DNA from: Fimbriimonadaceae bacterium
GTDB lineage: Bacteria > Armatimonadota > Fimbriimonadia > Fimbriimonadales > Fimbriimonadaceae
NCBI GenBank assembly: GCA_019638835.1
Contig: JAHBTC010000012.1
Span: 1-40,432, forward strand
Reading direction: 5' to 3'
Length of the DNA stretch: 40,432 nt
Part shown: positions 16,270 through 25,235 of the stretch, piece after piece
How the letters are laid out: every line of letters begins with the position of its first letter
Numbering within the stretch: the first letter of the stretch is position 1
Notes under the pieces: model-generated
Told to the model about the DNA's origin: nothing
Databases searched by the model: none
The model's input: the letters and a program-made list of their open reading frames with translations, nothing else
Program-made: the position numbers and the translations under genes

Positions 16270-16857
16270 ATGAGCCACGGTCGAGATACATCCCCTAAAC
16301 CGTACGGAACGGTCGCGTGCTTCGCCACACCTGAGGAACTGATCGAGGCAACTCAGGCCGCGCGCAACGCCGGTTACAAAGAAATGGATGCCTACACGCC
16401 CGTTCCGGTTCACGGATTAACGGACGTGATGGGATTCAAAGATAATCGACTTCACTACGGGGCACTTGCAGGTGGTACCGCTGGATTTGCCGTCGGCGTA
16501 ATCCTCGAGTGCTTCACTTCGGGCGTGTTTACGGGCACTTTACAGCCTTGGGCGTATGCACATAACGTCGGTGGCAAACCGCTGCTCAGTTGGCCGATGT
16601 TTATTCCCGTCACGTTCGAGTGCATTATTCTCCTCACCGCATTTTCGGTCGTTGGCGGACTGTTCGCGCTGAGCGGGATGCCCAAGCCTCACCATCCGGT
16701 GTTCAACGCCGAGCAATTCTTCAGGGCAAGCCAAGACCGCTATTTGCTTTGCATCGAGGCGAAGGATCCGCGATACGCAAAGGATCAGGTGCAACGCCTG
16801 ATGGAAGAGTACGGCGCCGAATCGGTGGAGCACGGGATGACCTCGGAGGGATATTAA
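16270..16857 (+). CDS. actD: ActD: DUF3341 membrane subunit, alternative complex III
   Basis: 195 aa. It begins with a soluble, ferredoxin-like domain (YGTVACFATPEELIEATQAA, residues 12-31) followed by two transmembrane helices (about 60-80 and 115-140) and a C-terminal soluble part with 'PRYAKDQVQRLMEEYGAESVE'. This is the DUF3341 family, whose members are the ActD subunit of alternative complex III; its role is structural or regulatory and poorly known. It starts three bases after actC and overlaps actE by one base (TAATG). Confidence 0.92.
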   Translation: MSHGRDTSPKPYGTVACFATPEELIEATQAARNAGYKEMDAYTPVPVHGLTDVMGFKDNRLHYGALAGGTAGFAVGVILECFTSGVFTGTLQPWAYAHNVGGKPLLSWPMFIPVTFECIILLTAFSVVGGLFALSGMPKPHHPVFNAEQFFRASQDRYLLCIEAKDPRYAKDQVQRLMEEYGAESVEHGMTSEGY

Positions 16858-17540
16858 TGAAACTCACCCACATTTTGTGGATTGGTGCAGTCGCGGTTCT
16901 TGCGGCGGGTTGTCACCGCGATATGTGGCTCCAAGCGAAGGAGAAAGGCGGCCGGGAGAGCGCATTTTTTACCGATGGGAACACGAGCCAGCCGCGGGTG
17001 CCCGGAACCGTCGCCGTTGACGAAGCTGACCAGACTTCGGCTTACATGACAGGCTACGAAAATGGCAAGTTGGTAACCCGAATCCCGGTTCAAATCACCC
17101 CGGAACTAGTGGCCCGAGGCAAGGATCGGTTCGAGATTTTTTGTACGCATTGCCACGGTGCGATTGGCGACGGTGAAGGGATGATCGCTCAGCGAGGAAT
17201 GAAACTCGCTCAGCCCCCGGCGACATACCATAGCGATCGACTCCGGCAAATGGCAGACGGTCACTTCTTCGATGTCATCACGAATGGTTACGGCGTTATG
17301 TATCCGTTCTCGGATCGCCTTCCCGACGAACGAGATCGCTGGGCAATCGTGGCGTATATCCGTGCGCTTCAACTGAGTCAAATGTATCCGGCAGAGAGGT
17401 TGACCGCAGATCAGCGACAGAAGGCCAACAACCCGCCGGCATTTGTCAGTCCGCGGAATCCTGAAGCCCATAGTGACGCTGGATCGCACGCCGAGAGTGG
17501 CGATGACCACGGCGGAGAAGCCTCGGGAGGAGGTCACTAA
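16857..17540 (+). CDS. actE: ActE: monoheme cytochrome c lipoprotein, alternative complex III
   Basis: 227 aa from the ATG at 16857, chosen because GGAGG precedes it and a lipoprotein signal follows (VLAAGC, lipid-modified Cys19). A longer frame open back to 16590 overlaps actD and is not a real extension. One CxxCH heme site at Cys96-Cys99-His100 (CTHCHG) with 'GDGEGM' after it; a later Met in 'GYGVMYPF' is the likely sixth ligand. The C-terminal 25 residues are His/Ser/Gly-rich. It is a class I cytochrome c anchored at the periplasmic face next to ActA. It overlaps actF by one base (TAATG). Confidence 0.92.
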   Translation: MKLTHILWIGAVAVLAAGCHRDMWLQAKEKGGRESAFFTDGNTSQPRVPGTVAVDEADQTSAYMTGYENGKLVTRIPVQITPELVARGKDRFEIFCTHCHGAIGDGEGMIAQRGMKLAQPPATYHSDRLRQMADGHFFDVITNGYGVMYPFSDRLPDERDRWAIVAYIRALQLSQMYPAERLTADQRQKANNPPAFVSPRNPEAHSDAGSHAESGDDHGGEASGGGH

Positions 17541-18712
17541 TGAGCGAGATCACGGCACGAAAGACATCGATCAGTAGCACGATGATGGGCATCGGTGCCC
17601 TGCTGCTGCTTGCAGGCGGCGGGCTGGCGGCAATGACTTTCGGGGCGGCGGGTAACGCGTTCATCAAGGCGTTCATGTTCGGCTATTCGTTCTTCCTTGC
17701 GCTAACACTGGGTTTCCAAGGGCTGGTGTTCTTGCACCATTGCACGAGGTTGAAATGGAGCCGCCCGGTACTACGACTTTGGGAATCCGCGACAAGTCCG
17801 GCAGTCTATGTGGCGCTAATCCTCGGGATGATTCCGATCTACTTGAATCTCAACGTGATATACGAATGGGCAGACCCGGCGATCATGGCGGCTGATCCAA
17901 TCTTGCAGCACAAGTCCAAATTCCTGAACCCAACGATGTTCTTGCTCTGCACGTTTGGCTACTTTGCGTTGCTCCTTGTCGTGAGCGGCGCGTTAGCGGC
18001 ATGGCAGAGGAACGAAGATAAGGATGGAGACCTGAAATGGGAAGCAAAGCGCGCAAACCTCGCGTCGCCTATGATTCTTTTCTTCGTGATTGGGAATACC
18101 TTCCTATACACGATCTTCCTGATGTCTCTTGACCCTCACTGGTTCAGTACGATCTATCCAGCGTGGATCACGGTGGGAGGTGCACTCGGTGCGCTCGGCT
18201 TCACTTCAATGATGGTCGGCACACAAAGCAAGCGGGAGCCATTCATCGGGGTTATCAACGAGAAGTTCGCCTACGATATCGGCACGCTTTCGTTGGCGTT
18301 CACTTTGCTCTGGACATACTTCACATTCAGTCAGTTCTTGATTACGTGGAGCGGAAACCTTCCCGAGTTTACGGTGTGGTTTATCAATCGAAGCGCCGCC
18401 CCATTTGGATTCCTTAGCGGCGTTCTCATCTTTGGTCAGTTCCTGCTGCCGTTCCTGCTATTCCTCCATCCACCCACTCGGCGAAACCCGATGTTGCTTG
18501 CCGCACTTGGTGGCTGGGTGTTTACGATCCGCTTTGTGGACTTGTTCTACATCGTCGTTCCGAGTTTGCACTTACCGACGGTGCCTTATCTGCCCGCGCT
18601 TGCCGGGTTTGGTTTGATGGGTGGCATTTGGTTCTTGCTTGCGGGATGGCAATACACAACCAAACCGCTCCTTGTCACCGGCATTGCCCAGGAGGCCGCA
18701 CATCATGCATGA
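17540..18712 (+). CDS. actF: ActF: second quinol-binding-type membrane subunit, alternative complex III
   Basis: 390 aa with about ten hydrophobic helices spread over the whole length. It is an ActC-related membrane subunit, with 'SLALTLGFQGLVFLHHCTRLKW' type helix ends and 'IRFVDLFYIVVPSLH' near the C-terminus, a stretch characteristic of ActF. In alternative complex III it pairs with ActC but is not thought to bind quinol. GGAGGAGG precedes the ATG inside the actE end. Its last codons overlap the next small gene by eight bases. Confidence 0.9.
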   Translation: MSEITARKTSISSTMMGIGALLLLAGGGLAAMTFGAAGNAFIKAFMFGYSFFLALTLGFQGLVFLHHCTRLKWSRPVLRLWESATSPAVYVALILGMIPIYLNLNVIYEWADPAIMAADPILQHKSKFLNPTMFLLCTFGYFALLLVVSGALAAWQRNEDKDGDLKWEAKRANLASPMILFFVIGNTFLYTIFLMSLDPHWFSTIYPAWITVGGALGALGFTSMMVGTQSKREPFIGVINEKFAYDIGTLSLAFTLLWTYFTFSQFLITWSGNLPEFTVWFINRSAAPFGFLSGVLIFGQFLLPFLLFLHPPTRRNPMLLAALGGWVFTIRFVDLFYIVVPSLHLPTVPYLPALAGFGLMGGIWFLLAGWQYTTKPLLVTGIAQEAAHHA

Positions 18713-19229
18713 AGAACACCATGAACTGAGCGAGCAGGATCTGAACTTGCTCGAAGAGATGGGTTACGAGCACAGCGACATTGACCCTGCGGCGAAGCAC
18801 AGCGGTCGATGGTCCGCTTGGGGCATCCTCATCTTCTTCAACTTCTTTGTGGTCGTTTCATTGGCGACGATCTACTTCGTCGCTCCCGACCTGGTTGGCG
18901 TCCCTTCCGCAGAGAAGTTGGAACGGCGACGAATGCCTGAGGCCCCGGCTCCGTTGCTGCAAAGCAATACCACAGCTCACACGGACACTTGGACGTTGCG
19001 GGAAGAAGAGGCGAAGAAACTCGGTCGATATGGTTGGGCAACCAAAGACCAGCGAGCAGCGATCGTTCCGGTCGAGGAAGCGATGAGGTCGGTCGGCGAG
19101 CAAGGAATCCCGCGTTGGACTCAGAACTATGACGAGAATCCGGCCGTCGGTACTGCTCCTGTAGCGACGTCGTCAGAATCCAATCCCAATCCTCGCATTC
19201 GACAAACCATCACGGCAGGTGAGCGCTAG
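18705..19229 (+). CDS. Single-TM protein of oxidase clusters, unknown function
   Basis: 174 aa from the ATG at 18705, preferred because AGGAGG lies nine bases upstream and the longer frame (from 18621) sits inside actF. It has an acidic, His-containing N-terminus (MHEEHHELSEQDLNLLEEMG), one transmembrane helix at about residues 47-66 and a periplasmic part. That part holds a short conserved-looking block, 'RYGWATKDQRAAIVPVEEAM', of the YGWxD/K...IPIxxAM type I know from small proteins next to sco and cytochrome oxidase genes in other phyla. It probably helps oxidase assembly, but this is inference from context. It overlaps actF by eight bases and is followed by sco six bases later. Confidence 0.75.
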   Translation: MHEEHHELSEQDLNLLEEMGYEHSDIDPAAKHSGRWSAWGILIFFNFFVVVSLATIYFVAPDLVGVPSAEKLERRRMPEAPAPLLQSNTTAHTDTWTLREEEAKKLGRYGWATKDQRAAIVPVEEAMRSVGEQGIPRWTQNYDENPAVGTAPVATSSESNPNPRIRQTITAGER

Positions 19230-19235
19230 GCAATT

Positions 19236-20102
19236 ATGAATCGCGTCACCTCTACTTCCGTCTTGTTCCTCGCGGCCGCTATGGCCAGCGCGCAACTGTA
19301 TAGTGCCCCACCCATGACGGTACCGGGTCAGTCGCGCGTTCCTGTGGATCAGGCCGGCACAGAGGTGCGAGTTGAACAGAAGTTAGGCGCGTTCGTCCCC
19401 AAGGATGTGCAACTCACGGACGAGCAGGGTCGAACCGTTCGTCTGGAGGAGTATCTCGGTTCGAAGCCGTTGATCGTCTCGTTCATTTTCTACGATTGCC
19501 AAAGCGTCTGCCTGGACATCACCCGGAAGTTAGCGACGACCCTGGGTGGATTCCGGCGACATTACGTTGGAAAGGACTTCAACGTTCTGACGGTCTCGAT
19601 TGACCCAACCGAAACGCCTGTACACGCTCGGTCGGCAAAACTTCGTACTCTGGACTTGTACTCTCATAGAGGTCCGGATGCGGAAGCCGGTTGGCACTTC
19701 ACGGTTGGGACAGAAGCCGAGGTGCGGCGACTTGCGGATGCCGTCGGCTTCAAGTACACATACGATCCGGCAAGCGGAAACATCGTTCACCCAACAGGAA
19801 TCATTGTTTTGAGCCCTGGGGGACAAGTCAGCAAGTATTACTTGAGCAATGAGTATGCGCAGCAGATTCTGCTGGACAGTATCCTGCTCGCCCAAAAGGG
19901 AGAAGTCGGCGTTCGAGACGATCGCCCGTTCTATCTCGCCTGCATTGATATCAACCCGATGACCGGGCAACGGTCTCTCAACGTCATGAACGCGCTTCGC
20001 GTTCTCGGAATCATTACCATCGTAAGCCTGGCTACATTCATCGTCATGTCTAGCATCAAGAGTCGTAAGTTGTCCCGTTCAACGGAAGGAGAGCTATTGT
20101 GA
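19236..20102 (+). CDS. sco: SCO1/SenC-type copper chaperone for CuA assembly
   Basis: 288 aa with an N-terminal signal peptide (to about residue 19), a thioredoxin fold and a C-terminal transmembrane helix (about 252-270). The copper site is complete: Cys88 and Cys92 in 'YDCQSVC' and His185 in 'IVHPTG'. Sco proteins deliver copper to, or reduce the thiols of, the CuA centre in cytochrome oxidase subunit II, which is the very next gene. Most Sco proteins have the membrane anchor at the N-terminus; here it is C-terminal, a form also seen in oxidase clusters of other phyla. The TGA overlaps the coxB GTG as GTGA. Confidence 0.92.
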   Translation: MNRVTSTSVLFLAAAMASAQLYSAPPMTVPGQSRVPVDQAGTEVRVEQKLGAFVPKDVQLTDEQGRTVRLEEYLGSKPLIVSFIFYDCQSVCLDITRKLATTLGGFRRHYVGKDFNVLTVSIDPTETPVHARSAKLRTLDLYSHRGPDAEAGWHFTVGTEAEVRRLADAVGFKYTYDPASGNIVHPTGIIVLSPGGQVSKYYLSNEYAQQILLDSILLAQKGEVGVRDDRPFYLACIDINPMTGQRSLNVMNALRVLGIITIVSLATFIVMSSIKSRKLSRSTEGELL

Positions 20103-21175
20103 ATTTTCCGTTGATGCCCCCGCAGGCTAGCGAGCATGCGGTCGCCTATGATGCTTTGTTCTGGACGATCACGGCGTTGACGGTGATCTTTACGCTCATT
20201 GTTGGCGTGATGATTTACGGCTTTGCCGTCAAGTACAAGAGAGGCAGTAGTGCCGACCGGCGGAATGCGCAGAGCCATAACGAGAAACTGGAAGTACTCC
20301 TCCTCGTGGTGCCGACCGTTCTCGGTCTTGCGATTTTTGCCTGGAGTGCCGTGAACTTTACTTCCGTTCGCACTCCCAAGAAAGACGAAATGGAATTGTT
20401 CGTCATCGGTAAGCGATGGATGTGGCACGTGCAACACATGAATGGAATTCGAGAAAACAACGAAATGCACGTACCTGTGGGGCAGCCCATCCGGCTCACG
20501 ATGATTAGCCAGGACGTCATTCACGCGATGTATCTCCCGGCGTTTCGTGCGCAGTACCACGTGGTGCCCGGGCGATATACGAGTTTGCACTTTACGCCGA
20601 CCAAGCCCGGCACTTACAAACTTCTTTGTGGCATCCATTGCGGTACCCAGCACAGCGAGATGGTGGGATTTGTTCATGTGCTGAGCCAACAAGATTTCGA
20701 TGAGTGGCTGGAATCTGGTGGAAATCGATATACCAAGGCGGATCGTTCCATGGAGCAAGTCGGCGCCGACCTCTGGAAAGAGAAAGGATGCGGAAACTGC
20801 CACCAAGGGACAGACAACAACCGTGCTCCAAGCCTAAACGGCATCTTCAACACGCAACGTACGATGACGGATGGCAGCACGGTACTCGCAAACGAAGATT
20901 ATTTGCGAGAATCAATCCTCCGTCCTTGGGATCGAATTTCTGCGGGATACGAAAACACCATGCAGGCATACGCGAACTCGCTCAGCGAGGAGCAAGTGCT
21001 GAGTCTGATCGCTTACATCAAGTCGACTGGGTCAGGCGCAACACCGGGCCAGGGCGAATATGAGCAACCCGTCCGCGACGGTCGAGCCTTAGATTCATCA
21101 AGTAAGAGCACCATTGATATCGCGAATGACCGAGCAAGCGCGGGCGCGAGCCAAGCGAAGGAGTTGACGAACTAA
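20099..21175 (+). CDS. coxB: Cytochrome c oxidase subunit II with fused cytochrome c domain (caa3 type)
   Basis: 358 aa from a GTG at 20099 preceded by GGAG. Two transmembrane helices (about 20-45, 65-85) are followed by a cupredoxin domain: His142 (DVIH), Cys177, Cys181, His185 and Met188 form the CuA site. The usual CxExC is here C-G-I-H-C, with Ile at the position of the backbone-ligating Glu and a His after it. A C-terminal class I cytochrome c domain follows (Cys231, Cys234, His235; Met in 'ENTMQAY' as sixth ligand). The fusion makes this a caa3-type oxidase that can accept electrons directly from the preceding complex. The last 40 residues are a polar tail. Confidence 0.94.
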   Translation: MNFPLMPPQASEHAVAYDALFWTITALTVIFTLIVGVMIYGFAVKYKRGSSADRRNAQSHNEKLEVLLLVVPTVLGLAIFAWSAVNFTSVRTPKKDEMELFVIGKRWMWHVQHMNGIRENNEMHVPVGQPIRLTMISQDVIHAMYLPAFRAQYHVVPGRYTSLHFTPTKPGTYKLLCGIHCGTQHSEMVGFVHVLSQQDFDEWLESGGNRYTKADRSMEQVGADLWKEKGCGNCHQGTDNNRAPSLNGIFNTQRTMTDGSTVLANEDYLRESILRPWDRISAGYENTMQAYANSLSEEQVLSLIAYIKSTGSGATPGQGEYEQPVRDGRALDSSSKSTIDIANDRASAGASQAKELTN

Positions 21176-21176
21176 C

Positions 21177-22886
21177 ATGAGCGCAACTGTAGTTGACAAG
21201 ACTCAAGAGGAAGGGCTTCATGAGCCACATCCAAAGAAGAACTACCTGACGGCAGATCATACGATTAAATCGTGGCTGCTTACGGTGGATCACAAAAGGA
21301 TTGCGGTTCTGTATCTCATCTCAACCACTTTCTTCTTCTTCTTGGGATCGATCGCGGCGGCGTTTATTCGGGCCGAGTTGACGAATCCGATGGGCACGCT
21401 ACTTACCAGCGAAACCTATAACAAGATGTTTAGTGCCCACGGCATCATCATGGTTTTCTTTTTCTTGGTGGCCGTGATTCCCGGTGTCTTAGGCAACTTC
21501 CTGCTTCCGATTATGGTGGGAGCAAGAGATCTCGCATTTCCACGCCTGAACCTCCTCTCGTGGTACGTTTTCATGGCTGGCGGTACCTGCTTTGTCATCG
21601 CATTGATGATGGGCGGCGTTGATGCCGGTTGGACGTTCTACACACCGCTAAGTTCGTTGTATTCAAATACCCCGATCACTCTTGCTCTAGTCGGTGTTTT
21701 CTTCGCGGGGTTTGCCTCAATCTTCACCGGATTGAACTTCATCGCCACCGTACACAAAATGCGTGCCCCGGGCATGACGTGGTTCCGTATGCCTCTGTTC
21801 GTTTGGGGCCAATACGCGACTGGCGTCATCATGATTCTCGGTACTCCGGTCATTGCCATCACTCTGCTGATGGTTGCGATTGAGCGCATGTTCAAGATCG
21901 GAATCTTCAGCCCCGAACTCGGCGGCGACCCGGTGCTTTTCCAGCATCTGTTCTGGTTCTATAGCCACCCGGCCGTTTACATCATGTTGTTGCCCGGCAT
22001 GGCGGTCATCAGTGAGTTGATGGCTTGCTTTAGCCGCCGCCCGGTCTTCGGCTACAAGTTCGTTGCATTCTCATCCATCGGCATCGCGGCCCTAAGCTTC
22101 CTCGTTTGGGGCCACCACATGTTCGTGAGTAGCCAGTCGGTTCTCCAAGGGATCGTGTTCTCACTCATCTCGTTCCTCGTTGCGGTGCCAAGCGCGATCA
22201 AAGTTTTCAACTGGGCGCTGACAATGTGGAAGGGCTCGGTGCACTTCACAACGCCGATGATCTATGCCCTCGGCTTCCTTGGCTTGTTTGTCGTTGGAGG
22301 TCTCACCGGTCTCTATCTAGCGGCGATTGACACAGATGTCCACCTCACAGGTACCTATTTCGTTGTTGCCCACTTCCACTACGTAATGGTCGGCGGAACG
22401 ATCATGGCGTTCCTGGGCGGGCTTCACTTCTGGTGGCCCAAGATGTTTGGGCGGATGTACAGCGAGTTCTGGGGCAAACTCAGCGCGATCATCGTGTTTG
22501 TCGGGTTCAACTTCACCTTCTTCCCGCAGTTCATCCTCGGCTACCTCGGTATGCCGCGCCGATACCACTACTACTACTTTGCTCCGGAATGGCAGGTGTA
22601 TCACGTTTTGTCCTCTGCAGGAAGCACGGTCCTCGGGATTGGATTCTTGATGCCTGCGTTCTATCTCACCGCATCGTTGATCAATGGCAAGCGGGCCGGA
22701 CGCAACCCCTGGGGCGCAAAGGGATTGGAATGGGAACATGCCGACTCACCGCCCGTTACGCTCAACTTCGATAAGCCCGTTGTCGTAACCGGACCCGTAT
22801 ACGACTACGACGCTGAGAAGGATAGCGAGATGATCCGAGCAGGTCAACGACTTGTTGACATGGTCAAGGGCGAGGAGGAGAAGTAA
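21177..22886 (+). CDS. coxA: Cytochrome c oxidase subunit I, heme-copper oxidase type A2
   Basis: 569 aa, twelve transmembrane helices. Ligands: His88 and His401 for heme a, His399 for heme a3, His264/313/314 for CuB, with Tyr268 as the crosslinked Tyr. Helix VI reads YSHPAVY (262-268) rather than GHPEVY. This YSHPxV motif defines the A2 subtype, where Tyr and Ser replace the D-channel Glu. '[20 protein letters not shown]' carries the D-channel entrance Asp and Asn residues. It reduces oxygen to water while pumping protons. It starts one base after coxB and overlaps coxC by one base (TAATG). Confidence 0.96.
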   Translation: MSATVVDKTQEEGLHEPHPKKNYLTADHTIKSWLLTVDHKRIAVLYLISTTFFFFLGSIAAAFIRAELTNPMGTLLTSETYNKMFSAHGIIMVFFFLVAVIPGVLGNFLLPIMVGARDLAFPRLNLLSWYVFMAGGTCFVIALMMGGVDAGWTFYTPLSSLYSNTPITLALVGVFFAGFASIFTGLNFIATVHKMRAPGMTWFRMPLFVWGQYATGVIMILGTPVIAITLLMVAIERMFKIGIFSPELGGDPVLFQHLFWFYSHPAVYIMLLPGMAVISELMACFSRRPVFGYKFVAFSSIGIAALSFLVWGHHMFVSSQSVLQGIVFSLISFLVAVPSAIKVFNWALTMWKGSVHFTTPMIYALGFLGLFVVGGLTGLYLAAIDTDVHLTGTYFVVAHFHYVMVGGTIMAFLGGLHFWWPKMFGRMYSEFWGKLSAIIVFVGFNFTFFPQFILGYLGMPRRYHYYYFAPEWQVYHVLSSAGSTVLGIGFLMPAFYLTASLINGKRAGRNPWGAKGLEWEHADSPPVTLNFDKPVVVTGPVYDYDAEKDSEMIRAGQRLVDMVKGEEEK

Positions 22887-23584
22887 TGTCGTCGCACGAA
22901 TCTACACATCCCGACGCTCCGGTCGTATACGAGCAATTCGAAGACATCGGGCAACAACAAGAGACATACGTTCTTGGCATGTGGTCGTTCCTCGTGAACG
23001 AGACGATGTTCTTTGCGCCGTTGTTCTTCGTGTACGGTCTGTACACTTGGAAGCACCACGCCGACTTCTATCTGGCGCATGCGCTCTTGGACTGGAGGAT
23101 TGGCGGTATCAACACCTTCATCCTGTTGATGAGTTCATTTGCGGTTGCTCTTTCGGTGCACTATGCGCAGAAGGGTCGCACGCGGGCCCAGTTGAACTGC
23201 CTTTGGTTCACCATTGCCTGCGCTGCTGCTTTCATCTGGATCAAGTTACAGTTCGAGTGGATCCCGAAGATTTCACACGGCGTATTTCCGAATCCCGAGT
23301 TCATCCAAAACTACCCGCACTACGCGATGGAACACGGTGTTCCGGCCGCCGATCCGTATAAGGCGCGACTGTACTACAGTCTCTACTTTGCGATCACTGG
23401 GCTCCACGCCCTGCACGTTGCTATAGGCATCATCGTATTCCTCGCTCTGATCTATCTGATCAAGAAGAAATCGTCGCTGATCACCGACTACATCCCGACC
23501 GAAATGGTGGGGCTGTACTGGCACTTCGTTGACTTGGTCTGGATTTTCCTGTACCCACTGTTCTATCTCATGCCCCGACCGTAA
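22886..23584 (+). CDS. coxC: Cytochrome c oxidase subunit III
   Basis: 232 aa with about five helices, matching the shorter bacterial subunit III without the first two helices. Signatures are '[20 protein letters not shown]' in the first helix, '[13 protein letters not shown]' with the paired His of the family, and '[19 protein letters not shown]' at the C-terminus. It stabilises subunit I and its proton uptake. GAGGAGG precedes the ATG, and it overlaps coxA by one base. Confidence 0.93.
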   Translation: MSSHESTHPDAPVVYEQFEDIGQQQETYVLGMWSFLVNETMFFAPLFFVYGLYTWKHHADFYLAHALLDWRIGGINTFILLMSSFAVALSVHYAQKGRTRAQLNCLWFTIACAAAFIWIKLQFEWIPKISHGVFPNPEFIQNYPHYAMEHGVPAADPYKARLYYSLYFAITGLHALHVAIGIIVFLALIYLIKKKSSLITDYIPTEMVGLYWHFVDLVWIFLYPLFYLMPRP

Positions 23585-23586
23585 CC

Positions 23587-24012
23587 ATGGCTACTACTCA
23601 CCACGAACATCACGACGACCACGGACACGATCACGCACACCACGTGATTCCCATTTCCTTGCTGATGAAGGTATTTGGTGGTCTGATTATCGGTATGGCG
23701 CTTACGGTTTACGCCGCGATATTTGGGCCAAAGATGCCAGTGCAATTTATGTGGCTGATCGCAATGTTGATCGCCTATGCGAAGGCGTTCCTTGTCGTGC
23801 AGTACTTTATGGGAGTCAAATACACGACGAAGCTTGTGAAAGCGTTTGCGTACGGAGGCTTTTTCTGGGCAACTCTTCTCCTTATCATGCTGACCGACTA
23901 CGGAACGCGCCAATGGGAGCCCGTCCCTGGTTGGACCCCCGGAGAAGAGTCCGCGCTTTCGCGCGATCTTGAGATTGATCGAGTCCCGGAAGACGTCCAG
24001 ATTCACCACTAG
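23587..24012 (+). CDS. coxD: Cytochrome c oxidase subunit IV
   Basis: 141 aa. The first 20 residues are strikingly His/Asp-rich (ten His in 'HHEHHDDHGHDHAHH' plus neighbours). Three transmembrane helices follow, with 'MLIAYAKAFLVVQYFMGVKY' being typical of prokaryotic subunit IV (COX4_pro). It is the last gene of the respiratory cluster, two bases after coxC. Its TAG stop overlaps, in a CTAG palindrome, the stop of the convergent acyltransferase gene. Role: small structural subunit of the oxidase; the His stretch might bind metal. Confidence 0.88.
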   Translation: MATTHHEHHDDHGHDHAHHVIPISLLMKVFGGLIIGMALTVYAAIFGPKMPVQFMWLIAMLIAYAKAFLVVQYFMGVKYTTKLVKAFAYGGFFWATLLLIMLTDYGTRQWEPVPGWTPGEESALSRDLEIDRVPEDVQIHH

Positions 24013-24635
24013 TTGCTCAGCATTTCCGTCGCCCATTTCACGACTTCCTCTTCGGATTCGTGGGGTGGGCGCCTTGCTTCTTTCCAAGTGCCCGTGATGG
24101 GGACTGGAGAGCGATGGGTACGGTCCGCGTCCGAAGTACGAATTCGATTTGTGTTCGTGATCCGCATCGGGAGGATCATCGCGTTGCCGTCGCGCGCGAC
24201 TCGAACGAAACCAGACTTCAGGGGAAGCACTGGATCGGCAGTGACGTTGATGCCGCCTTCCGGGAACATGCACACCACTTCTCCTGCCTGCAAGAGTGCG
24301 ATTGCTCGTTCTAGTGCTCCACGGTCTGCGGAGCCCGGTTTCACCGGAAACGCACCGAACCACTTCATGAATTTTCCGATCCGCTTCATGCGGAAGAGGG
24401 AGTTCTTCGCCATGAAGTGAATGGGGCGGGGGCATGCAAGTTGAATCAGAATCGGATCAACATCGCTGAGGTGGTTTGCGATAATAAGGACGCCACCACG
24501 TGGCGGAATTAGATGCTTACCGGAGATCCGCGGTCTCCCGAGCCAGTAAAGAAGTGCCCCCACGGTCAATCGCAAGAAAGGGATTGCGAGCCGGACCGTC
24601 CAGTGGTGACGAAGCGGATAGGTTGTTTCGCTCAC
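24009..24635 (-). CDS. plsC: 1-acylglycerol-3-phosphate acyltransferase (PlsC)
   Basis: 208 aa from a GTG at 24635, just after the purN stop; GGAG stands eleven bases upstream. A longer frame runs back into purN and has an Arg/Ser-rich shadow composition, so it is not used. HX4D catalytic motif: His55 and Asp60 in 'NHLSDVDP'. The glycerophosphate-binding FPEG is at 124-127, followed by 'LPLKSGFVRVA'. An N-terminal hydrophobic helix may tether it to the inner leaflet. It acylates lysophosphatidic acid to phosphatidic acid in phospholipid synthesis. It is the second gene of a two-gene unit with purN and converges on coxD. Confidence 0.88.
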   Translation of the reverse strand: MSETTYPLRHHWTVRLAIPFLRLTVGALLYWLGRPRISGKHLIPPRGGVLIIANHLSDVDPILIQLACPRPIHFMAKNSLFRMKRIGKFMKWFGAFPVKPGSADRGALERAIALLQAGEVVCMFPEGGINVTADPVLPLKSGFVRVARDGNAMILPMRITNTNRIRTSDADRTHRSPVPITGTWKEARRPPHESEEEVVKWATEMLSN

Positions 24636-24637
24636 GG

Positions 24638-25207
24638 TTACTGATTCTCCGCGAGGATTGCCGCCACCGTCCGCGGAAACAAGGCGTGTTCGCAGGCCAG
24701 AACTCGGGCTGCTAATTCTTCTGGGGTGTCGTCGGGAAGAACAGGACATCGCTCCTGGGCTATCACCGCACCCTCATCGTATTGTTCAGTAACAAAGTGG
24801 ACGCTTGCTCCGGACTCAGCTTCGCCCGCTTCCAACACCGCTTCGTGTACATGCATCCCGTACATCCCCTTTCCGCCGAACTTGGGCAGGAGGGCAGGAT
24901 GCACATTGAGTACCCGGCGGGGCAGGATCTCTAACACCGAAATGGGGACAAGCCGCATGAATCCTGCGAGGCAGAGAACATCAAGACCAGCGCCTTCGAT
25001 CACTTTGGTTAGACTCTCGGGTTCCCGGGGGGCTTCATGGACCTCGACATGAAGTTCTTGTGCCAAGCGTGCGGCTGGTGCATTGAGATCTGGGGCAAAG
25101 ACAACCGGGGTCGCATTCGGTATCACGCCGGAGCGGCAGGCGTCAATCAGGGCGCGCATGTTGCTTCCCCGACCTTTCGTGCCAACCAGGATCCCTACCC
25201 GAGCCAC
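24638..25207 (-). CDS. purN: Phosphoribosylglycinamide formyltransferase
   Basis: 189 aa, the normal length. Motifs: 'GRGSNM' at 12-17 (phosphate loop) and 'NVHPALLPKFGGKGMYG' with catalytic Asn101 and His103. Asp144 in 'EQYDEGAVI' matches the third catalytic residue of E. coli PurN. It transfers a formyl group from 10-formyl-THF to GAR in purine synthesis. The next gene, plsC, begins two bases after its stop, an unusual pair in function but clearly co-transcribed. Confidence 0.95.
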   Translation of the reverse strand: MARVGILVGTKGRGSNMRALIDACRSGVIPNATPVVFAPDLNAPAARLAQELHVEVHEAPREPESLTKVIEGAGLDVLCLAGFMRLVPISVLEILPRRVLNVHPALLPKFGGKGMYGMHVHEAVLEAGEAESGASVHFVTEQYDEGAVIAQERCPVLPDDTPEELAARVLACEHALFPRTVAAILAENQ

Positions 25208-25235
25208 GACTTATTTTGGCGCGAGGATCGGTAGT

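Noticed and set aside
16590-16856. Longer N-terminus for ActE
   Set aside because: It runs through actD and would bury the lipoprotein signal that starts at 16857.
23563-24435. 290-codon minus-strand frame over coxD and plsC
   Set aside because: Arg/His/Ser-rich antisense shadow of real genes; the His come from the complementary codons of coxD.
24636-24749. N-terminal extension of PlsC to 24749
   Set aside because: Overlaps purN in another frame and is Arg/Ser-rich; the GTG at 24635 is better.
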